Shown: positions 34,838 to 44,397 of the stretch, piece by piece
Layout: the number at the start of each line of letters is the position of its first letter
Position numbering within the stretch: the stretch's first letter is position 1
Assembly: GCA_965216535.1 (NCBI GenBank)
Contig: OZ244175.1
Coordinates: 2,728,001 to 2,792,000 of the forward strand
Reading direction: 5' to 3'
Length of the DNA stretch: 64,000 bases
From: Hoeflea_A sp965216535
GTDB lineage: Bacteria; Pseudomonadota; Alphaproteobacteria; Rhizobiales; Rhizobiaceae
Program-made: the position numbers and the translations under genes
Notes under the pieces: model-generated
Databases searched by the model: none
The model's input: the letters and a program-made list of their open reading frames with translations, nothing else
What the model was told of the DNA's origin: nothing

Positions 34838-35884
34838 ATGAAGCCAATGAAACTGATGGCGGCCGCAGCCGTCGCAACCTTGATGACGACCGGAGCGTTT
34901 GCGCAGGTCAATTTGACGGCGGAGACCGCGAGCCCTGGTGGGGCAACGCATCTGTCGCCTGCCCATCTGACCGAGATTGCCGGAACGAAGGGCATCGCCA
35001 ATATCCAGCTGACCGACGGTCAGACGCTGACCAATTCCATTCAGAATGTCGCCGAAGGCAAGACCGACATCGCCGGAACGCCTTATATTCTTCCGTTCCT
35101 GATGAGCCGAGGCGTTGGTCCTTACGGCTCGCTGGGCAAGGAAAAAGGAGCTGAGCTGGCCTCTAACCTCCGTGCCATCAACCCGTTCACATTAGGCATC
35201 TTTTTTCTCTATGCCTACGATGCCAAGGGTGTCGACGGCTGGGACGACCTGAAAGGTCGCAAGATCTACAACGGACCGCCGCGTGGCGGCGCTCTGACAA
35301 ACGCCCGCAGCATGATCCAGATCGTTGCCGGTCTGAAGGACGGCGAAGATTATGAAGGTCTGCAGGTCAACTGGGGGCAGGGCGCATCGCTGGTCACCAG
35401 CGGCGAACCGGATGCCATTGTCCTGCCGGAGCTTTTTCCGGGAAGCCGGCTGACATCGGTCACCGCGGCCGGAAAAATGACGGGTTGGTCCATGCCCAAG
35501 GAAGCGTATGAAAGCGACGCGATGCAGAAGTACATGAAGGCACCGGGCAGCGCGCCGTTCACGATGAAAATGGCCGATCTCGAAGCCAAGATGGGCGACG
35601 ACTGGACATTCGTATCTGAAGACGACACCTTCCGCGCTTTTGCTACGATTGGCGGGAATGTCGTGCACAAGGACATGGATGAACAGCTGGTCTATGATCT
35701 CGTGACGGCCTACATCGCAACTCTCGATGACCTGAAGGCCAAGGCCCCGTACGGCGACACCGTTGGTTTCGACGATCCGATGCAGGGAATGTGCGGCGCA
35801 AACCCGGTGAAGTATCATCCCGGTGCCGCAAAAGCATGGCGTGACGCCGGCTATCAGATCGACGACTGCGCATTGGCCAACTAG
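34838..35884 (+). CDS. TAXI-type TRAP transporter solute-binding protein
   Basis: A 348-residue periplasmic binding protein of the TRAP-associated extracytoplasmic immunogenic (TAXI) family. A signal peptide (MKPMKLMAAAAVATLMTTGA, cleavage near FAQ) precedes the early SPGGATHLSP ligand-loop segment, and DLKGRKIYNGPPRGGALTNA lies mid-protein. The ATG at 34838 has GGGAGGTACC just upstream; an in-frame ATG at 34745 overlaps marR and lacks a signal peptide. Two late cysteines (MCGANP and DDCALAN) could form a disulfide. It precedes the fused permease by 79 nt. Confidence 0.9.
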   Translation: MKPMKLMAAAAVATLMTTGAFAQVNLTAETASPGGATHLSPAHLTEIAGTKGIANIQLTDGQTLTNSIQNVAEGKTDIAGTPYILPFLMSRGVGPYGSLGKEKGAELASNLRAINPFTLGIFFLYAYDAKGVDGWDDLKGRKIYNGPPRGGALTNARSMIQIVAGLKDGEDYEGLQVNWGQGASLVTSGEPDAIVLPELFPGSRLTSVTAAGKMTGWSMPKEAYESDAMQKYMKAPGSAPFTMKMADLEAKMGDDWTFVSEDDTFRAFATIGGNVVHKDMDEQLVYDLVTAYIATLDDLKAKAPYGDTVGFDDPMQGMCGANPVKYHPGAAKAWRDAGYQIDDCALAN

Positions 35885-35963
35885 GCCGCTTGTGAGTTGA
35901 CCATTCGGGCGCCGTCGTCTTCCTGGCGGCGCCCGGCACGCCGCTCCAGATTTCAGGTGAGCC

Positions 35964-38300
35964 ATGTCTGAGACACCGGACCGCGAGACCAGTGCGCCTT
36001 CGCTTCAAAACAGGGCTGTTTATCTGCTGGCCTTGATCTTCGTCTTCATGGGCGTGGTCAACAGCACTCCGCTGATTCCGGGATGGGATGACCTCTGGCG
36101 CGGCATTACCGGTATCGAGGACCTGAAGACCCACGCCTTCTCCACCGAGTGGTTCTATCCCATCGTCTTTTTCATCATGATGGTGATTGTCGCGCTGAAA
36201 CACTCCATGTGGCGCGAATGGCGAGGCACGCCACGGGCCTGGTTCGGCGCATTCATGGACATCGCCCTGGTCGTATCGGCCGCGGCAATTTCACTGACCT
36301 ATCTGATTGAAATCGACAGCGTGTGCCTGATCGACTCGTTTACCGGCGAACGGGCACGCATCATGGCGGAAACGCTGAAAGCCGAAATCGAATTTGCCGA
36401 AACCATGGGCCTGCCCATCCCGGATACGGTGGAAGACCCCAAATGCGTTGCCACCACCGGCGTCTGGCTGGTGCTTATCGTGGGCGCATCGATCCTGGTG
36501 TTCCTCGGCTACAACGTCAAAGTCTGGGGCCTGCCGCTGGTGCTGGTCTCCATCGTTATCGCGCTCTACACCATCGCAACCGTACTGGTCTGGTATTTCC
36601 ACGGGCCCGAAGATATCAACAAATACCTGATGACCAAACTCGGCGGGGAGCCTCGAACGTTCCTCGACGGCGTGCCCAATGTACACGATGCCCTGGTCAA
36701 CAACGCTTCCGGTATTCTTGGCCGCTTCATGAACGTCATCATGAATGTTGTCTTTCCCTACATCATACTGGGTGCGCTCTTCGGCAAATCCGCCGGCGGT
36801 CAGACACTGATCAAGCTGGCCTTCCGCTGGACGCGTCATCTTCGCGGCGGTCCGGCGCATGCGGCGATCGTCAGCTCGGCCATGTTTGGAACAATCTCCG
36901 GCGGCCCGGTGGTGAACGTCCTGTCCACAGGCGTCCTGACCATTCCGATGATGATCAAGCGCGGCTTTTCCAAGGTGTTTGCCGGAGGCATGGAGGCTGC
37001 CGCGTCCTCGGGCGGGTCGATCATGCCGCCTGTCATGGGGGTTGCTGCCTTCATCCTGGCTGCGATGACTGGTGTGCCCTATCGGGACGTCATCGTCGCT
37101 GCAGCGCTACCGGCGGTTGCCTATTTCCTGTGTCTGTTCCTCAGTGCGTCTTTCCAGTCGCGCAAACAGGGTATCGAGGCATTCGGGAAGCTGACCGACG
37201 AGATGCGGGTGAGTGGGCAGGACATTCTGCACCTGTGCCAGATCGTTCTGCCGATCCTTCTGATCCTCGTCCTGCTTTTGACGCCCAAGGACATGGTCGG
37301 CTGTGGTTTCACGGGCTGGCTGTTTGGAGCGGATGCCGTTCTGCAGGGCGACCGTTGTACGGTCAATTCACTGCCCTGGATCCTGCAGGTCTACCAGAAT
37401 GCCGCCGGCGATGCCGGCGCGACCGGGTGGTGGGCGGCTGCCCTGGTGATGATTCTGCTGTTCCTGGACAAGGAGTTCCGGGCAAAGCCGCGCAAGGTGC
37501 TTGATGCACTGGCTGAGTCCGGTATCACCATCGCGACGCTCTACCTCATGCTTCTCGCCGTCACCGTGATCGATGTGTGCCTGAACTTCACGGGACTTTC
37601 GAAATTCGTGGCGATCGACGTTCTGCGGTTCCTGCTGGCACTCGATCTTGGCGGCGGCGGTTCGGCGCTGTTCCAGTTCTTTGCCCTGGCGATCACCATG
37701 GCGCTGGCCATTCTGCTTGGCATGGGCATGCCGGCTGTCCCGGCCTATATCAATGTGGCCCTGTTGATGGGACCGTTGCTGGTCGGGCTGGGCATCGCGA
37801 CCTTCACGGCTCACATGTTCATCTTCTACTTCGCCATTGCCTCGGCCATAACGCCGCCCGTTGCTTTGGCAGCCTTCGCAGCGTCGACGATCACCAAGGC
37901 CGAACCCATGGCGACCGGTTTCAGTGCGGTTCGCTCCGGCATCGTCATGTTCGCCATTCCGTTCGTCTTTGCCTTCTACCCGGAACTGCTGCTGGTCGAT
38001 CAGGCTTTGATCGATCCGTCCAACCCGTCCGGAGGTGCTTTGCCCGGCTATGAAAACGGCGTGCAGATCGGGGCGCTCCTGTGGTTGCTGGCCCGTCTCG
38101 TGCTGGCGCTCTATCTCGTTGCAAGCGCACTTGCCGCTTATGACGCGCGGCCGTTGTCCTTCGTATGGATCGTCATTCGCCTGGCAACGGCGGTCGCGGT
38201 GCTGATGCGCCCCGAGCTTGTCCAGTTTGCCGCCATTGCCTTCGCTATCGCGATATTGGGCTGGCACCATGTGGGCGCCCGCCGTATGCAGCACGCATAG
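35964..38300 (+). CDS. TRAP transporter fused permease (4TM-12TM)
   Basis: A 778-residue integral membrane protein with many hydrophobic spans, in which the small DctQ-like and large DctM-like subunits are joined, as is usual for TAXI-type systems. The large half carries the family's conserved GTISGGPVVNVLSTGVLTIP, AASSGGSIMPPVMGVAAFIL and LGMGMPAVPAYINVALLMGP segments. With the binding protein it would form a sodium- or proton-driven uptake system, importing an organic anion across the inner membrane. The two neighbouring sulfatases suggest that the cargo is a sulfate ester. Confidence 0.92.
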   Translation: MSETPDRETSAPSLQNRAVYLLALIFVFMGVVNSTPLIPGWDDLWRGITGIEDLKTHAFSTEWFYPIVFFIMMVIVALKHSMWREWRGTPRAWFGAFMDIALVVSAAAISLTYLIEIDSVCLIDSFTGERARIMAETLKAEIEFAETMGLPIPDTVEDPKCVATTGVWLVLIVGASILVFLGYNVKVWGLPLVLVSIVIALYTIATVLVWYFHGPEDINKYLMTKLGGEPRTFLDGVPNVHDALVNNASGILGRFMNVIMNVVFPYIILGALFGKSAGGQTLIKLAFRWTRHLRGGPAHAAIVSSAMFGTISGGPVVNVLSTGVLTIPMMIKRGFSKVFAGGMEAAASSGGSIMPPVMGVAAFILAAMTGVPYRDVIVAAALPAVAYFLCLFLSASFQSRKQGIEAFGKLTDEMRVSGQDILHLCQIVLPILLILVLLLTPKDMVGCGFTGWLFGADAVLQGDRCTVNSLPWILQVYQNAAGDAGATGWWAAALVMILLFLDKEFRAKPRKVLDALAESGITIATLYLMLLAVTVIDVCLNFTGLSKFVAIDVLRFLLALDLGGGGSALFQFFALAITMALAILLGMGMPAVPAYINVALLMGPLLVGLGIATFTAHMFIFYFAIASAITPPVALAAFAASTITKAEPMATGFSAVRSGIVMFAIPFVFAFYPELLLVDQALIDPSNPSGGALPGYENGVQIGALLWLLARLVLALYLVASALAAYDARPLSFVWIVIRLATAVAVLMRPELVQFAAIAFAIAILGWHHVGARRMQHA

Positions 38301-38371
38301 ACCGGTCGCTGGAGATGGCCGGGTGAACGCCTGGCCATTCATCAAGATGACTTGAACACCAAAGAGGCATA

Positions 38372-39934
38372 ATGACCCAACGACCCAACATCCTGTTTCT
38401 GATTACCGACCAGCAACGTGCCGATTGGCTGGGCTGTTACGGCCATCCGGTGTTGAAGACGCCCAACATTGACTGGATTGCGGCGCAGGGGATGCGGTTC
38501 GAGAATTTCCAGGTCGCGTCACCGGTCTGCATGCCGAACCGCGCAACGCTGTTGACCGGGCGTTATCCGAGCCTGCACGGACTGCGCTACAATGGTTGCG
38601 TCCTGCCGGAAAACGCCAATACGTTCGTCGATCTGCTGGCGGGGGCCGGCTACCACACGGCTGCTATCGGCAAGAGCCACCTGCAGCCTTTCACTGGCAT
38701 GCCGCCGACCAACAAAAGTGCCGAAGAGGTTGCGTCCATGCCGGAGGCCTGGCGTCGCGACCCGGCCACCTACCGCGATGAAGAACCGGACAGCTACAAA
38801 TCCGAAGAACGATACGCGATCAAGACACCCTATTACGGCTACCAGCATGTGGACATGGTGACCAATCACGGGGATCGTTGCGGCGGGCACTACCGGCAGT
38901 GGTTTCGCGAAACCGTTCCGAATTGGCAGGCCCTGCAGGATCCGCAGAACGAACTCCCCCACAATTATTCCTGTCCGCAGGCGTACCGGACACCGATTCC
39001 CGAAGACCTCTACCCGACGGCCTACATTCGCGACCGTGCGGTTGACTATATTTCGTCCAGAGCGGCAAGGGATGATCCCTTCTTTGCCTTTGTCAGCTTT
39101 CCCGATCCACACCACCCGTTCAATCCGCCGGGCAAATACTGGGATATGTACAATCCCGACGATTTCGAGATTTCTCTGCCCTACGAGGCCCATCAGAATC
39201 CGACGCCTCCGATGCGCTGGCTTCACGAGAACTGGAAACACAGTGGCGGTCAGATGACGCCACAGACCGCAATGATGCTGGGTGATCAGCAACTCAAGGA
39301 AGCCATGGCGCTGACCGCGGGGATGATGGCCTTTGTCGACGATGCCGTCGGCGAGATCATCGATGCCCTCGAGCAGAGCGGGCAGATGGAAAACACGGTA
39401 ATCTGCTACACCGCTGATCACGGTGATTATCTCGGCGATTTCAACATGCTTCTGAAGGGCGCGTTGCCGTTTCGCAGCATCACCCGAGTGCCCTTCATCT
39501 GGTCGGATCCGGATCGGCGAACCGCCTCGAGCAACGATGCGCTGTGCTCCACGGTAGACCTTGCAGCAACCATCCTGGAACGCGCGGGGTTGCAGCCCTT
39601 CAATGGCAATCAGGGGAAGAGCTTTCTTCCCGTCACGCAGGGCGCCGAAGGACCGCGCTCGGAAGCGCTGATCGAGTACAATGACAGCAGCAAGCGCCTC
39701 GGCTTCGATGAACCCGCTCGCGTTCGAACTTTGCTGACGACGGACTGGAAATACACCGTGTACCGCGATCAGTCCTGGGGCGAGCTCTACGATGTCAGAA
39801 ACGATATCCACGAAACCCACAATCTGTGGGACAGTCCGGAACACCAAAATATCCGGGCGCATCTGGCGGAAAGGCTCAACCATCACCTGATCGCGCAAAT
39901 GGATGAAAGCCCCCATGCGGATCGTGCTGCCTGA
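38372..39934 (+). CDS. Second type I sulfatase (cytoplasmic)
   Basis: A 520-residue sulfatase. Metal ligands are in FLITDQQRADWLGCYG. The formylglycine motif is Cys53-Met-Pro-Asn-Arg57 (PVCMPNRATLLTGRYPS), and CYTADHGDYLGDFNMLLKGA carries the C-terminal metal-binding Asp and His. It lacks a signal peptide and is encoded 71 nt after the TRAP permease on the same strand, so uptake followed by desulfation is likely. It is only distantly similar to the divergent sulfatase at 32642, which suggests two substrates or two sequential positions rather than a recent duplication. Confidence 0.9.
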   Translation: MTQRPNILFLITDQQRADWLGCYGHPVLKTPNIDWIAAQGMRFENFQVASPVCMPNRATLLTGRYPSLHGLRYNGCVLPENANTFVDLLAGAGYHTAAIGKSHLQPFTGMPPTNKSAEEVASMPEAWRRDPATYRDEEPDSYKSEERYAIKTPYYGYQHVDMVTNHGDRCGGHYRQWFRETVPNWQALQDPQNELPHNYSCPQAYRTPIPEDLYPTAYIRDRAVDYISSRAARDDPFFAFVSFPDPHHPFNPPGKYWDMYNPDDFEISLPYEAHQNPTPPMRWLHENWKHSGGQMTPQTAMMLGDQQLKEAMALTAGMMAFVDDAVGEIIDALEQSGQMENTVICYTADHGDYLGDFNMLLKGALPFRSITRVPFIWSDPDRRTASSNDALCSTVDLAATILERAGLQPFNGNQGKSFLPVTQGAEGPRSEALIEYNDSSKRLGFDEPARVRTLLTTDWKYTVYRDQSWGELYDVRNDIHETHNLWDSPEHQNIRAHLAERLNHHLIAQMDESPHADRAA

Positions 39935-39990
39935 GCAGGTCTTGCGTCCCAAAAACCTCGGGTCTGGCGACAGGAAACACGGAGACCTCG

Positions 39991-41640
39991 ATGTCACAAG
40001 CGGATGAGATCTGGACCGGCGCAGTCGTTCTGACGATGGACGGGGCCAACCCGCGTGCCGAAGCTCTCGCGGTCAAGGATGGTCGCCTGGTTGCGGTCGG
40101 CAGCGCCTCAGACGTCCTGAACCTGTCGGGTCCCGGCACGAAGATCCATGATTTATCCGGTCGTTTCGTCATGCCGGGTTTGGTGGAAAGCCATACGCAT
40201 GCTCTTTGGGGTGCCTGCCGAACGCTGTTTGATATCTATGTGGGTTTCGATGCCAGCCTGACCGACCTGCTCGAAGCGGTTAGAGAGCGTTGCAACAGGA
40301 ACGCCCCGGATCAGGTTGCCTATGGCGGCCCCTGGCGCCCGGCGATGCGGTCCGAAATGGGCGCAAATCCGCGTGAATTGCTGGACGCAATTTCGACCCG
40401 GCACGCCATTGTCCTGCATGATGCCAGCCAGCACATCCTCTGGTGCAACTCACACGCCCTCGAGCTCGCCGGCATCGGGCCAGAAACAGGGGACATCGCC
40501 GGCGGTGTCATCGAGCGCGATCCGGCCACCGGCGGGCCGAACGGAATTCTGGCCGAAACCGCCAGTGCTCCGGCTCGTGCGCTGGTCAGCCGCAGCGAGA
40601 CGCAATTGCAGGAGGCTGTGCGCGAAGCGGTCGGGTATTTCAACCGGCTGGGCTTTACGGCGTTCAAGGAGCCCATGGCGTTCGAAGAAGAACTTCACAC
40701 CTACCAGGCGGCCGACGAGCGGGGCCAGCTTACGTTGCATACGGCAGCCCATATCGTCCATTCAAGCCCGCTCGGCGGTGAAACCGTGCCCTATGATCGG
40801 ATGGACGAATTGCGCCATCGTTATGCAAGCGACAATGTCCACCTTGATTTTGCAAAGCTTTTTCTTGATGGCGTAGCACCAGGCTATACGGCCTCATTTA
40901 CCGAACCCTATCTGGCGGAAAGCGGCTACGACGTTTCATCGCACGAGCCAGATGCGACGCTGCTCATCCCACCGGATGAACTCAACGGGATGCTGATCGA
41001 GCTTGATCGGCGGCGCTATACCGTCAAGATGCACGCGGTTGGCGACAACGCGATTCGCAAAGGCCTCGACGCAATCGAAGCCGCACGAACGGCCAACGGG
41101 CAAAGCGGATTGCGCCATGAAATCGCGCACTCGAATTACGTTTCCGACTCGGACCTGGCTCGCTTCCGCGCATTGGAGGCGGTGGCCGAGCTTTCCCCCA
41201 AAATGTGGTTTCCCAATCCGGGGACACCGGTTCAGACAGCCTTGTTGGGCCGCGACCGGGTTCAGAAAAATCATCGCATTGCCGATCTTCTCAAGGCCGA
41301 GGCCGAAATGATTTATGGGTCGGACTGGCCGGCGGCCGCTCCGGATGCCAATCCCTGGACCGGGCTATCGGGCATGCTGACACGCCGCAGCGCGGATCCG
41401 GCCTATCCCGGCGTGCTGGCACCGGAGCAGGCCATTTCCTTGTCCGCCGCATTGCCGATCTTCACCATCAACGGCGCCCGGGCGCTGGGAATGGAGGAAG
41501 AGACCGGTTCGTTGAAGGCGGGAAAGTGGGCAGATTTCGTGATCCTGGACGAGCATCTGCCCGATATCGCGCCCGAAGAAATCGGCGCAATCTGCCCGCA
41601 CGCAACCATTTGGAAAGGCCGCGTTGTTCGCGCCGCCTGA
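39991..41640 (+). CDS. Amidohydrolase, YtcJ-like
   Basis: A 549-residue metal-dependent hydrolase of the amidohydrolase-3 group. Metal-ligand histidines are visible in MPGLVESHTHALW, MHAVGDNAIRKGLDAIEAAR and HEIAHSNYVSDSDL, and the late aspartate is in MIYGSDWPAAAPDANPW. The N-terminal beta-sandwich (LTMDGANPRAEALAVKDGRL) and C-terminal SLKAGKWADFVILD complete the usual layout. It follows the second sulfatase by 56 nt and would hydrolyse an amide or related bond in the imported compound. The substrate cannot be named. Confidence 0.88.
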   Translation: MSQADEIWTGAVVLTMDGANPRAEALAVKDGRLVAVGSASDVLNLSGPGTKIHDLSGRFVMPGLVESHTHALWGACRTLFDIYVGFDASLTDLLEAVRERCNRNAPDQVAYGGPWRPAMRSEMGANPRELLDAISTRHAIVLHDASQHILWCNSHALELAGIGPETGDIAGGVIERDPATGGPNGILAETASAPARALVSRSETQLQEAVREAVGYFNRLGFTAFKEPMAFEEELHTYQAADERGQLTLHTAAHIVHSSPLGGETVPYDRMDELRHRYASDNVHLDFAKLFLDGVAPGYTASFTEPYLAESGYDVSSHEPDATLLIPPDELNGMLIELDRRRYTVKMHAVGDNAIRKGLDAIEAARTANGQSGLRHEIAHSNYVSDSDLARFRALEAVAELSPKMWFPNPGTPVQTALLGRDRVQKNHRIADLLKAEAEMIYGSDWPAAAPDANPWTGLSGMLTRRSADPAYPGVLAPEQAISLSAALPIFTINGARALGMEEETGSLKAGKWADFVILDEHLPDIAPEEIGAICPHATIWKGRVVRAA

Positions 41641-41769
41641 CTTGTCGGCATTGAGCCCGGTCGAGGGTGACGAGCCGTGTGGAGCCGGCCTGAGCCATCA
41701 AATGATCCAAACTTATCGCCCCTTGCTCTAAGGTCCGGCTGTTTGGATTCGCCGATAGAGGGATTGCGT

Positions 41770-42363
41770 GTGAGCAAAATCGACATGGCCATGCTGACTG
41801 GCGACGATATGACAGCCGTTTTGGGCGATCTGGCGCAGTTGCGGATCACGGTCTTCCGGGAGTGGCCCTATCTGTACGATGGCGATTTCGATTATGAACG
41901 CAAATATCTGGCCAAGTTTGCTGCCTCCGAGGGGGCCGTGATCATCGGCGCGTCCGACGCTGACCAGCTGGTTGGTGCGGCGACCGCTGCGCCGCTCAGC
42001 GATCATTTTGATGATTTTGCCGAGCCATTCAGGCAGGCCGGCCTCGATCCTCAGCACTATTTCTATTTCGGAGAGTCGGTGCTGCTGCAACCCTATCGGG
42101 GGCAGGGCATCGGCGTGCGATTTTTCGAGGAACGCGAGGCGGCGGCAAAGGCTGCGGGTTACGAACGTGTCGCCTTTTGCGGTGTCGTTCGTCCCGGCGA
42201 CCATCCCTCGAAACCGGCCGACTATGTTCCCCTGGATCAGTTCTGGCGCAATCGCGGCTATCAGCCGATGAATGGAATCACCTGTGAGTTCCCCTGGCGC
42301 GATATCGGCGATCAGCACGAGTCGCCAAAACGGATGCAATTCTGGTCACGGCATTTGACCTGA
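41770..42363 (+). CDS. GNAT-family N-acetyltransferase
   Basis: A 197-residue GNAT acyltransferase. The acetyl-CoA-binding motif A is seen as LLQPYRGQGIGVRFFEERE, with the preceding YFGESVLL strand. The start is uncertain: GTG at 41770 (MSKIDMAMLTGDD) preceded by AGAGGGATT is preferred over an ATG at 41677, which would add residues unlike the family. It is 130 nt downstream of the amidohydrolase and may close the locus, for example by acetylating an amine released upstream, but this is inference. Confidence 0.83.
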   Translation: MSKIDMAMLTGDDMTAVLGDLAQLRITVFREWPYLYDGDFDYERKYLAKFAASEGAVIIGASDADQLVGAATAAPLSDHFDDFAEPFRQAGLDPQHYFYFGESVLLQPYRGQGIGVRFFEEREAAAKAAGYERVAFCGVVRPGDHPSKPADYVPLDQFWRNRGYQPMNGITCEFPWRDIGDQHESPKRMQFWSRHLT

Positions 42364-42411
42364 CAGGCCGCCGCCAGCTTTTTATCAACATGAACAGTTT
42401 ATGAACGCGAG

Positions 42412-42445
42412 GTTCCGACAGCGTTCAGTTGCGGTCTCCTAATCT
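42412..42445 (+). promoter_or_regulatory. Tandem hexamer box plus -10 upstream of the GPGWG protein
   Basis: GTTCCG-N5-GTTCAG (42412-42428), then 11 nt, then TAATCT (42440-42445). The box ends 70 nt before the ATG at 42498. Its spacing is the same as at 4234-4267 and 4673-4706. Confidence 0.5.
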
Positions 42446-42497
42446 CTCACCATGGCTTCGAAAGGAGCTGAGCGACACCCGAGAGATGGAGAGACAC

Positions 42498-42878
42498 ATG
42501 TTTGGAAAAATCGCACAGTCATTTGCCCTCGCGGCTTTGATCGGTGTCGGCTCGATGGCCGTCACTACGGAACAGGCTTCTGCAGGTGGCGGAGGCGTCG
42601 GATTTTCGATCGAGTTCGGCAGCCCGGGATACGGACCCGGTTGGGGCTGGGGCCCTGGTTGGGGACCTGGCTGGGGTCCGGGATACGGCCCGAAACCTCA
42701 CAAGGGTATCTGCAAACCACGGCGCGCCGCCAAGAAGGCCTGGAAAATGGGCGTTCGCAATGGCCGCATCGTCCGCCGAAACCACAAGCGCGTTGTCGTC
42801 AAAGGATGGCGCCACGGTTACCCCGTGAAGGTTGTCTTCGCCAACCGCCGTCACTGCCCGGTGATTGCCCTTCGCTAA
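42498..42878 (+). CDS. Small secreted GPGWG-repeat protein
   Basis: A 126-residue secreted protein. A signal peptide ends near EQASAGG. A glycine- and tryptophan-rich segment with tandem GPGWG units (about residues 45-65) follows. The C-terminal basic domain has two cysteines (KGICKPRRAAKKAWKMGVRN ... RRHCPVI) and a VVVKGWRHGYPVKVVF strand pair; I recognise this as a type common in Rhizobiales secreted proteins but know no named family. The start at 42498 follows GGAGAG; an ATG at 42486 is also in frame. A strong terminator follows. Confidence 0.8.
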   Translation: MFGKIAQSFALAALIGVGSMAVTTEQASAGGGGVGFSIEFGSPGYGPGWGWGPGWGPGWGPGYGPKPHKGICKPRRAAKKAWKMGVRNGRIVRRNHKRVVVKGWRHGYPVKVVFANRRHCPVIALR

Positions 42879-42919
42879 CGGAATTTCGCTGATTGATATT
42901 CCCCGCCCAATCAGCGATC

Positions 42920-42967
42920 CCCCCAGGCATCGGTCCCTGCCCGATCGATGCCCGGGGGTTTTCTTTT
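42920..42967 (+). terminator. Rho-independent terminator of the GPGWG protein gene
   Basis: CCCCC-A-GGCATCG pairs with CGATGCC-C-GGGGG around a 13-nt loop, followed by TTTTCTTTT. Confidence 0.85.
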
Positions 42968-42973
42968 GGTCAG

Positions 42974-43705
42974 CTACTGATTCAGTTCGAAGCTGACGTT
43001 GACCTGCACCTTGTACTGGTTTTCGCCGGCGGCAACCGGCACAGCTGAGTCCGCTGCCGATCTGGCGGCCATTTCCGCGCGCATCAATGGCACTGGAGCT
43101 GGAGCCCTGTGCTGCTCATCAATCCGCGAAATGCGTCCGAGTTCGACACCGGCGGCTTCTGTCAGCGTTTTCGCCTTGTCGATGGCGTCGAGCACGGCGG
43201 CCTTGCGCGCCTCGGTCAACGCTTCAGAAGGATCGTCATTGGTGAACAGGATCTGCCCACCCTGATTGACGCCTAGGCTGACAGCCTGATCAAGAATGCC
43301 GCCGAGATCGTCCAGGTTGCGAATGCGAACGGTCAGTGTATTGGATACGCGGTAGCCGACGATCTGCGGTTCAACCGGCTTGTTGTCATTGCTGCGTGGG
43401 TAGACATATTGCGGGTCGATGGAAAAATTCGAGGTCTGAATGTCGCGTGTTTCAACACCGGCGTTGCGGATGGAAGCAAGTACTTCCGTCATCGCACTCT
43501 TGTTGGCATCGAGCGCCGCCCGCGCCGTTTTTTCCTGACGCACAACCGAAAGAGTCACCACTGCCATGTCCGGCGCTACGGTGGATACACCTTCGCCGGT
43601 GACGGCGACGATGCCCGGTTTTTGCTCTCCGGACGCCTGTGCAGCGGTTGCGGCAGGCAGTAAGACGAGAGCGAACAGGATTGCGAATGTGCGTCGAATG
43701 ATCAT
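42974..43705 (-). CDS. SIMPL-domain (DUF541) periplasmic protein
   Basis: A 243-residue protein with a signal peptide (MIIRRTFAILFALVLLPAAT, cleavage near AQASG) and one SIMPL/DUF541 domain: GIVAVTGEGVSTVAPDMAVV at the start, VGYRVSNTLTVRIRNLDDLG in the middle, and QYKVQVNVSFELNQ at the end. It is the family of the Brucella BP26/Omp28 periplasmic immunogen, which forms channel-like oligomers; the function is unclear. It lies 80 nt downstream of the DUF1190 gene on the same strand and may be cotranscribed with it. Confidence 0.88.
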   Translation of the reverse strand: MIIRRTFAILFALVLLPAATAAQASGEQKPGIVAVTGEGVSTVAPDMAVVTLSVVRQEKTARAALDANKSAMTEVLASIRNAGVETRDIQTSNFSIDPQYVYPRSNDNKPVEPQIVGYRVSNTLTVRIRNLDDLGGILDQAVSLGVNQGGQILFTNDDPSEALTEARKAAVLDAIDKAKTLTEAAGVELGRISRIDEQHRAPAPVPLMRAEMAARSAADSAVPVAAGENQYKVQVNVSFELNQ

Positions 43706-43785
43706 GGGTGACCCCGATGGCTGTGAAAGATTAAGCGCTGCATAGCCGTGGTTTGCGGCAATGTCTTGTCGGTGGCTTCGGGCGC

Positions 43786-44337
43786 CTAACCCCCTCTCGA
43801 GCCAGAACTTGAACGGCTGCCAAAACCGCCCCTCGAGGCGACTGAGGTTCGGGTCTGGACCCTGGCTGGTTTTGGTGGAGTTTTGACGGCATCGTCGTAG
43901 GTTCTCCAACTGCCGCCGCCATAGCTGCCCACATAGTACCCGCCGGAAGTGTAGCGGCGGTCGCTTCCGCGTTCCGGATAAACCGGGCGAATTGTCGAGC
44001 GGTTGAGGCTTCCGTCGGCGGCCTTTGCGACGAAATAACCAACGGCGAGTGGTGTGAAGAACGAGGTTGTTCCCGTGGTGCCTGGTTCGCACCGGTTGGT
44101 TCCGTGTTGCTCGGAGCAAAGGTTCTGGGAGTTGTAGCGTGGGCCGGAAGTCCGGTGCACGGTTTCGCCGGTTTCGACCACTTCGACACAGGCCTCGTCC
44201 GGCAGGAAGTTGTCGGCGATGCATTCAGCTTCGGTTTTGTAAACCCGGCCTTCCAAGGTCGGTTCCTGGCCACAACCCGCAAGGGTTGCGGTTGTGGTCG
44301 CCATAACCACCAGTTTGATCGACTTTGAGCGCTTCAT
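43786..44337 (-). CDS. DUF1190 lipoprotein (YgiB/YjfM-like)
   Basis: A 183-residue lipoprotein: the signal peptide ends with the lipobox LAGC (Cys22). The domain has EGRVYKTEAECIADNFLPDE, followed by Cys-containing segments (EACVEV, NLCSEQHG, NRCEPG) and TTSFFTPLAVGYFVAKAA, as in the E. coli YgiB/YjfM family. The C-terminal 40 residues are rich in Ser, Gly and Arg. It directly follows the DUF350 gene, the same order as yjfL-yjfM in E. coli. It would sit in the periplasm, lipid-anchored. Confidence 0.87.
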   Translation of the reverse strand: MKRSKSIKLVVMATTTATLAGCGQEPTLEGRVYKTEAECIADNFLPDEACVEVVETGETVHRTSGPRYNSQNLCSEQHGTNRCEPGTTGTTSFFTPLAVGYFVAKAADGSLNRSTIRPVYPERGSDRRYTSGGYYVGSYGGGSWRTYDDAVKTPPKPARVQTRTSVASRGGFGSRSSSGSRGG

Positions 44338-44397
44338 GAGATTTCTCCGACTTGAATCGGTCTGATGTTTCTGGACGTGCCCGCGGCTTGTTTCGAA

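Noticed and set aside
43706..44224. Long N-terminal extension of the SIMPL protein reading frame
   Set aside because: The frame stays open upstream of 43705 only because it runs through the DUF1190 gene in another frame; the signal peptide at MIIRRTFAIL marks the true start.
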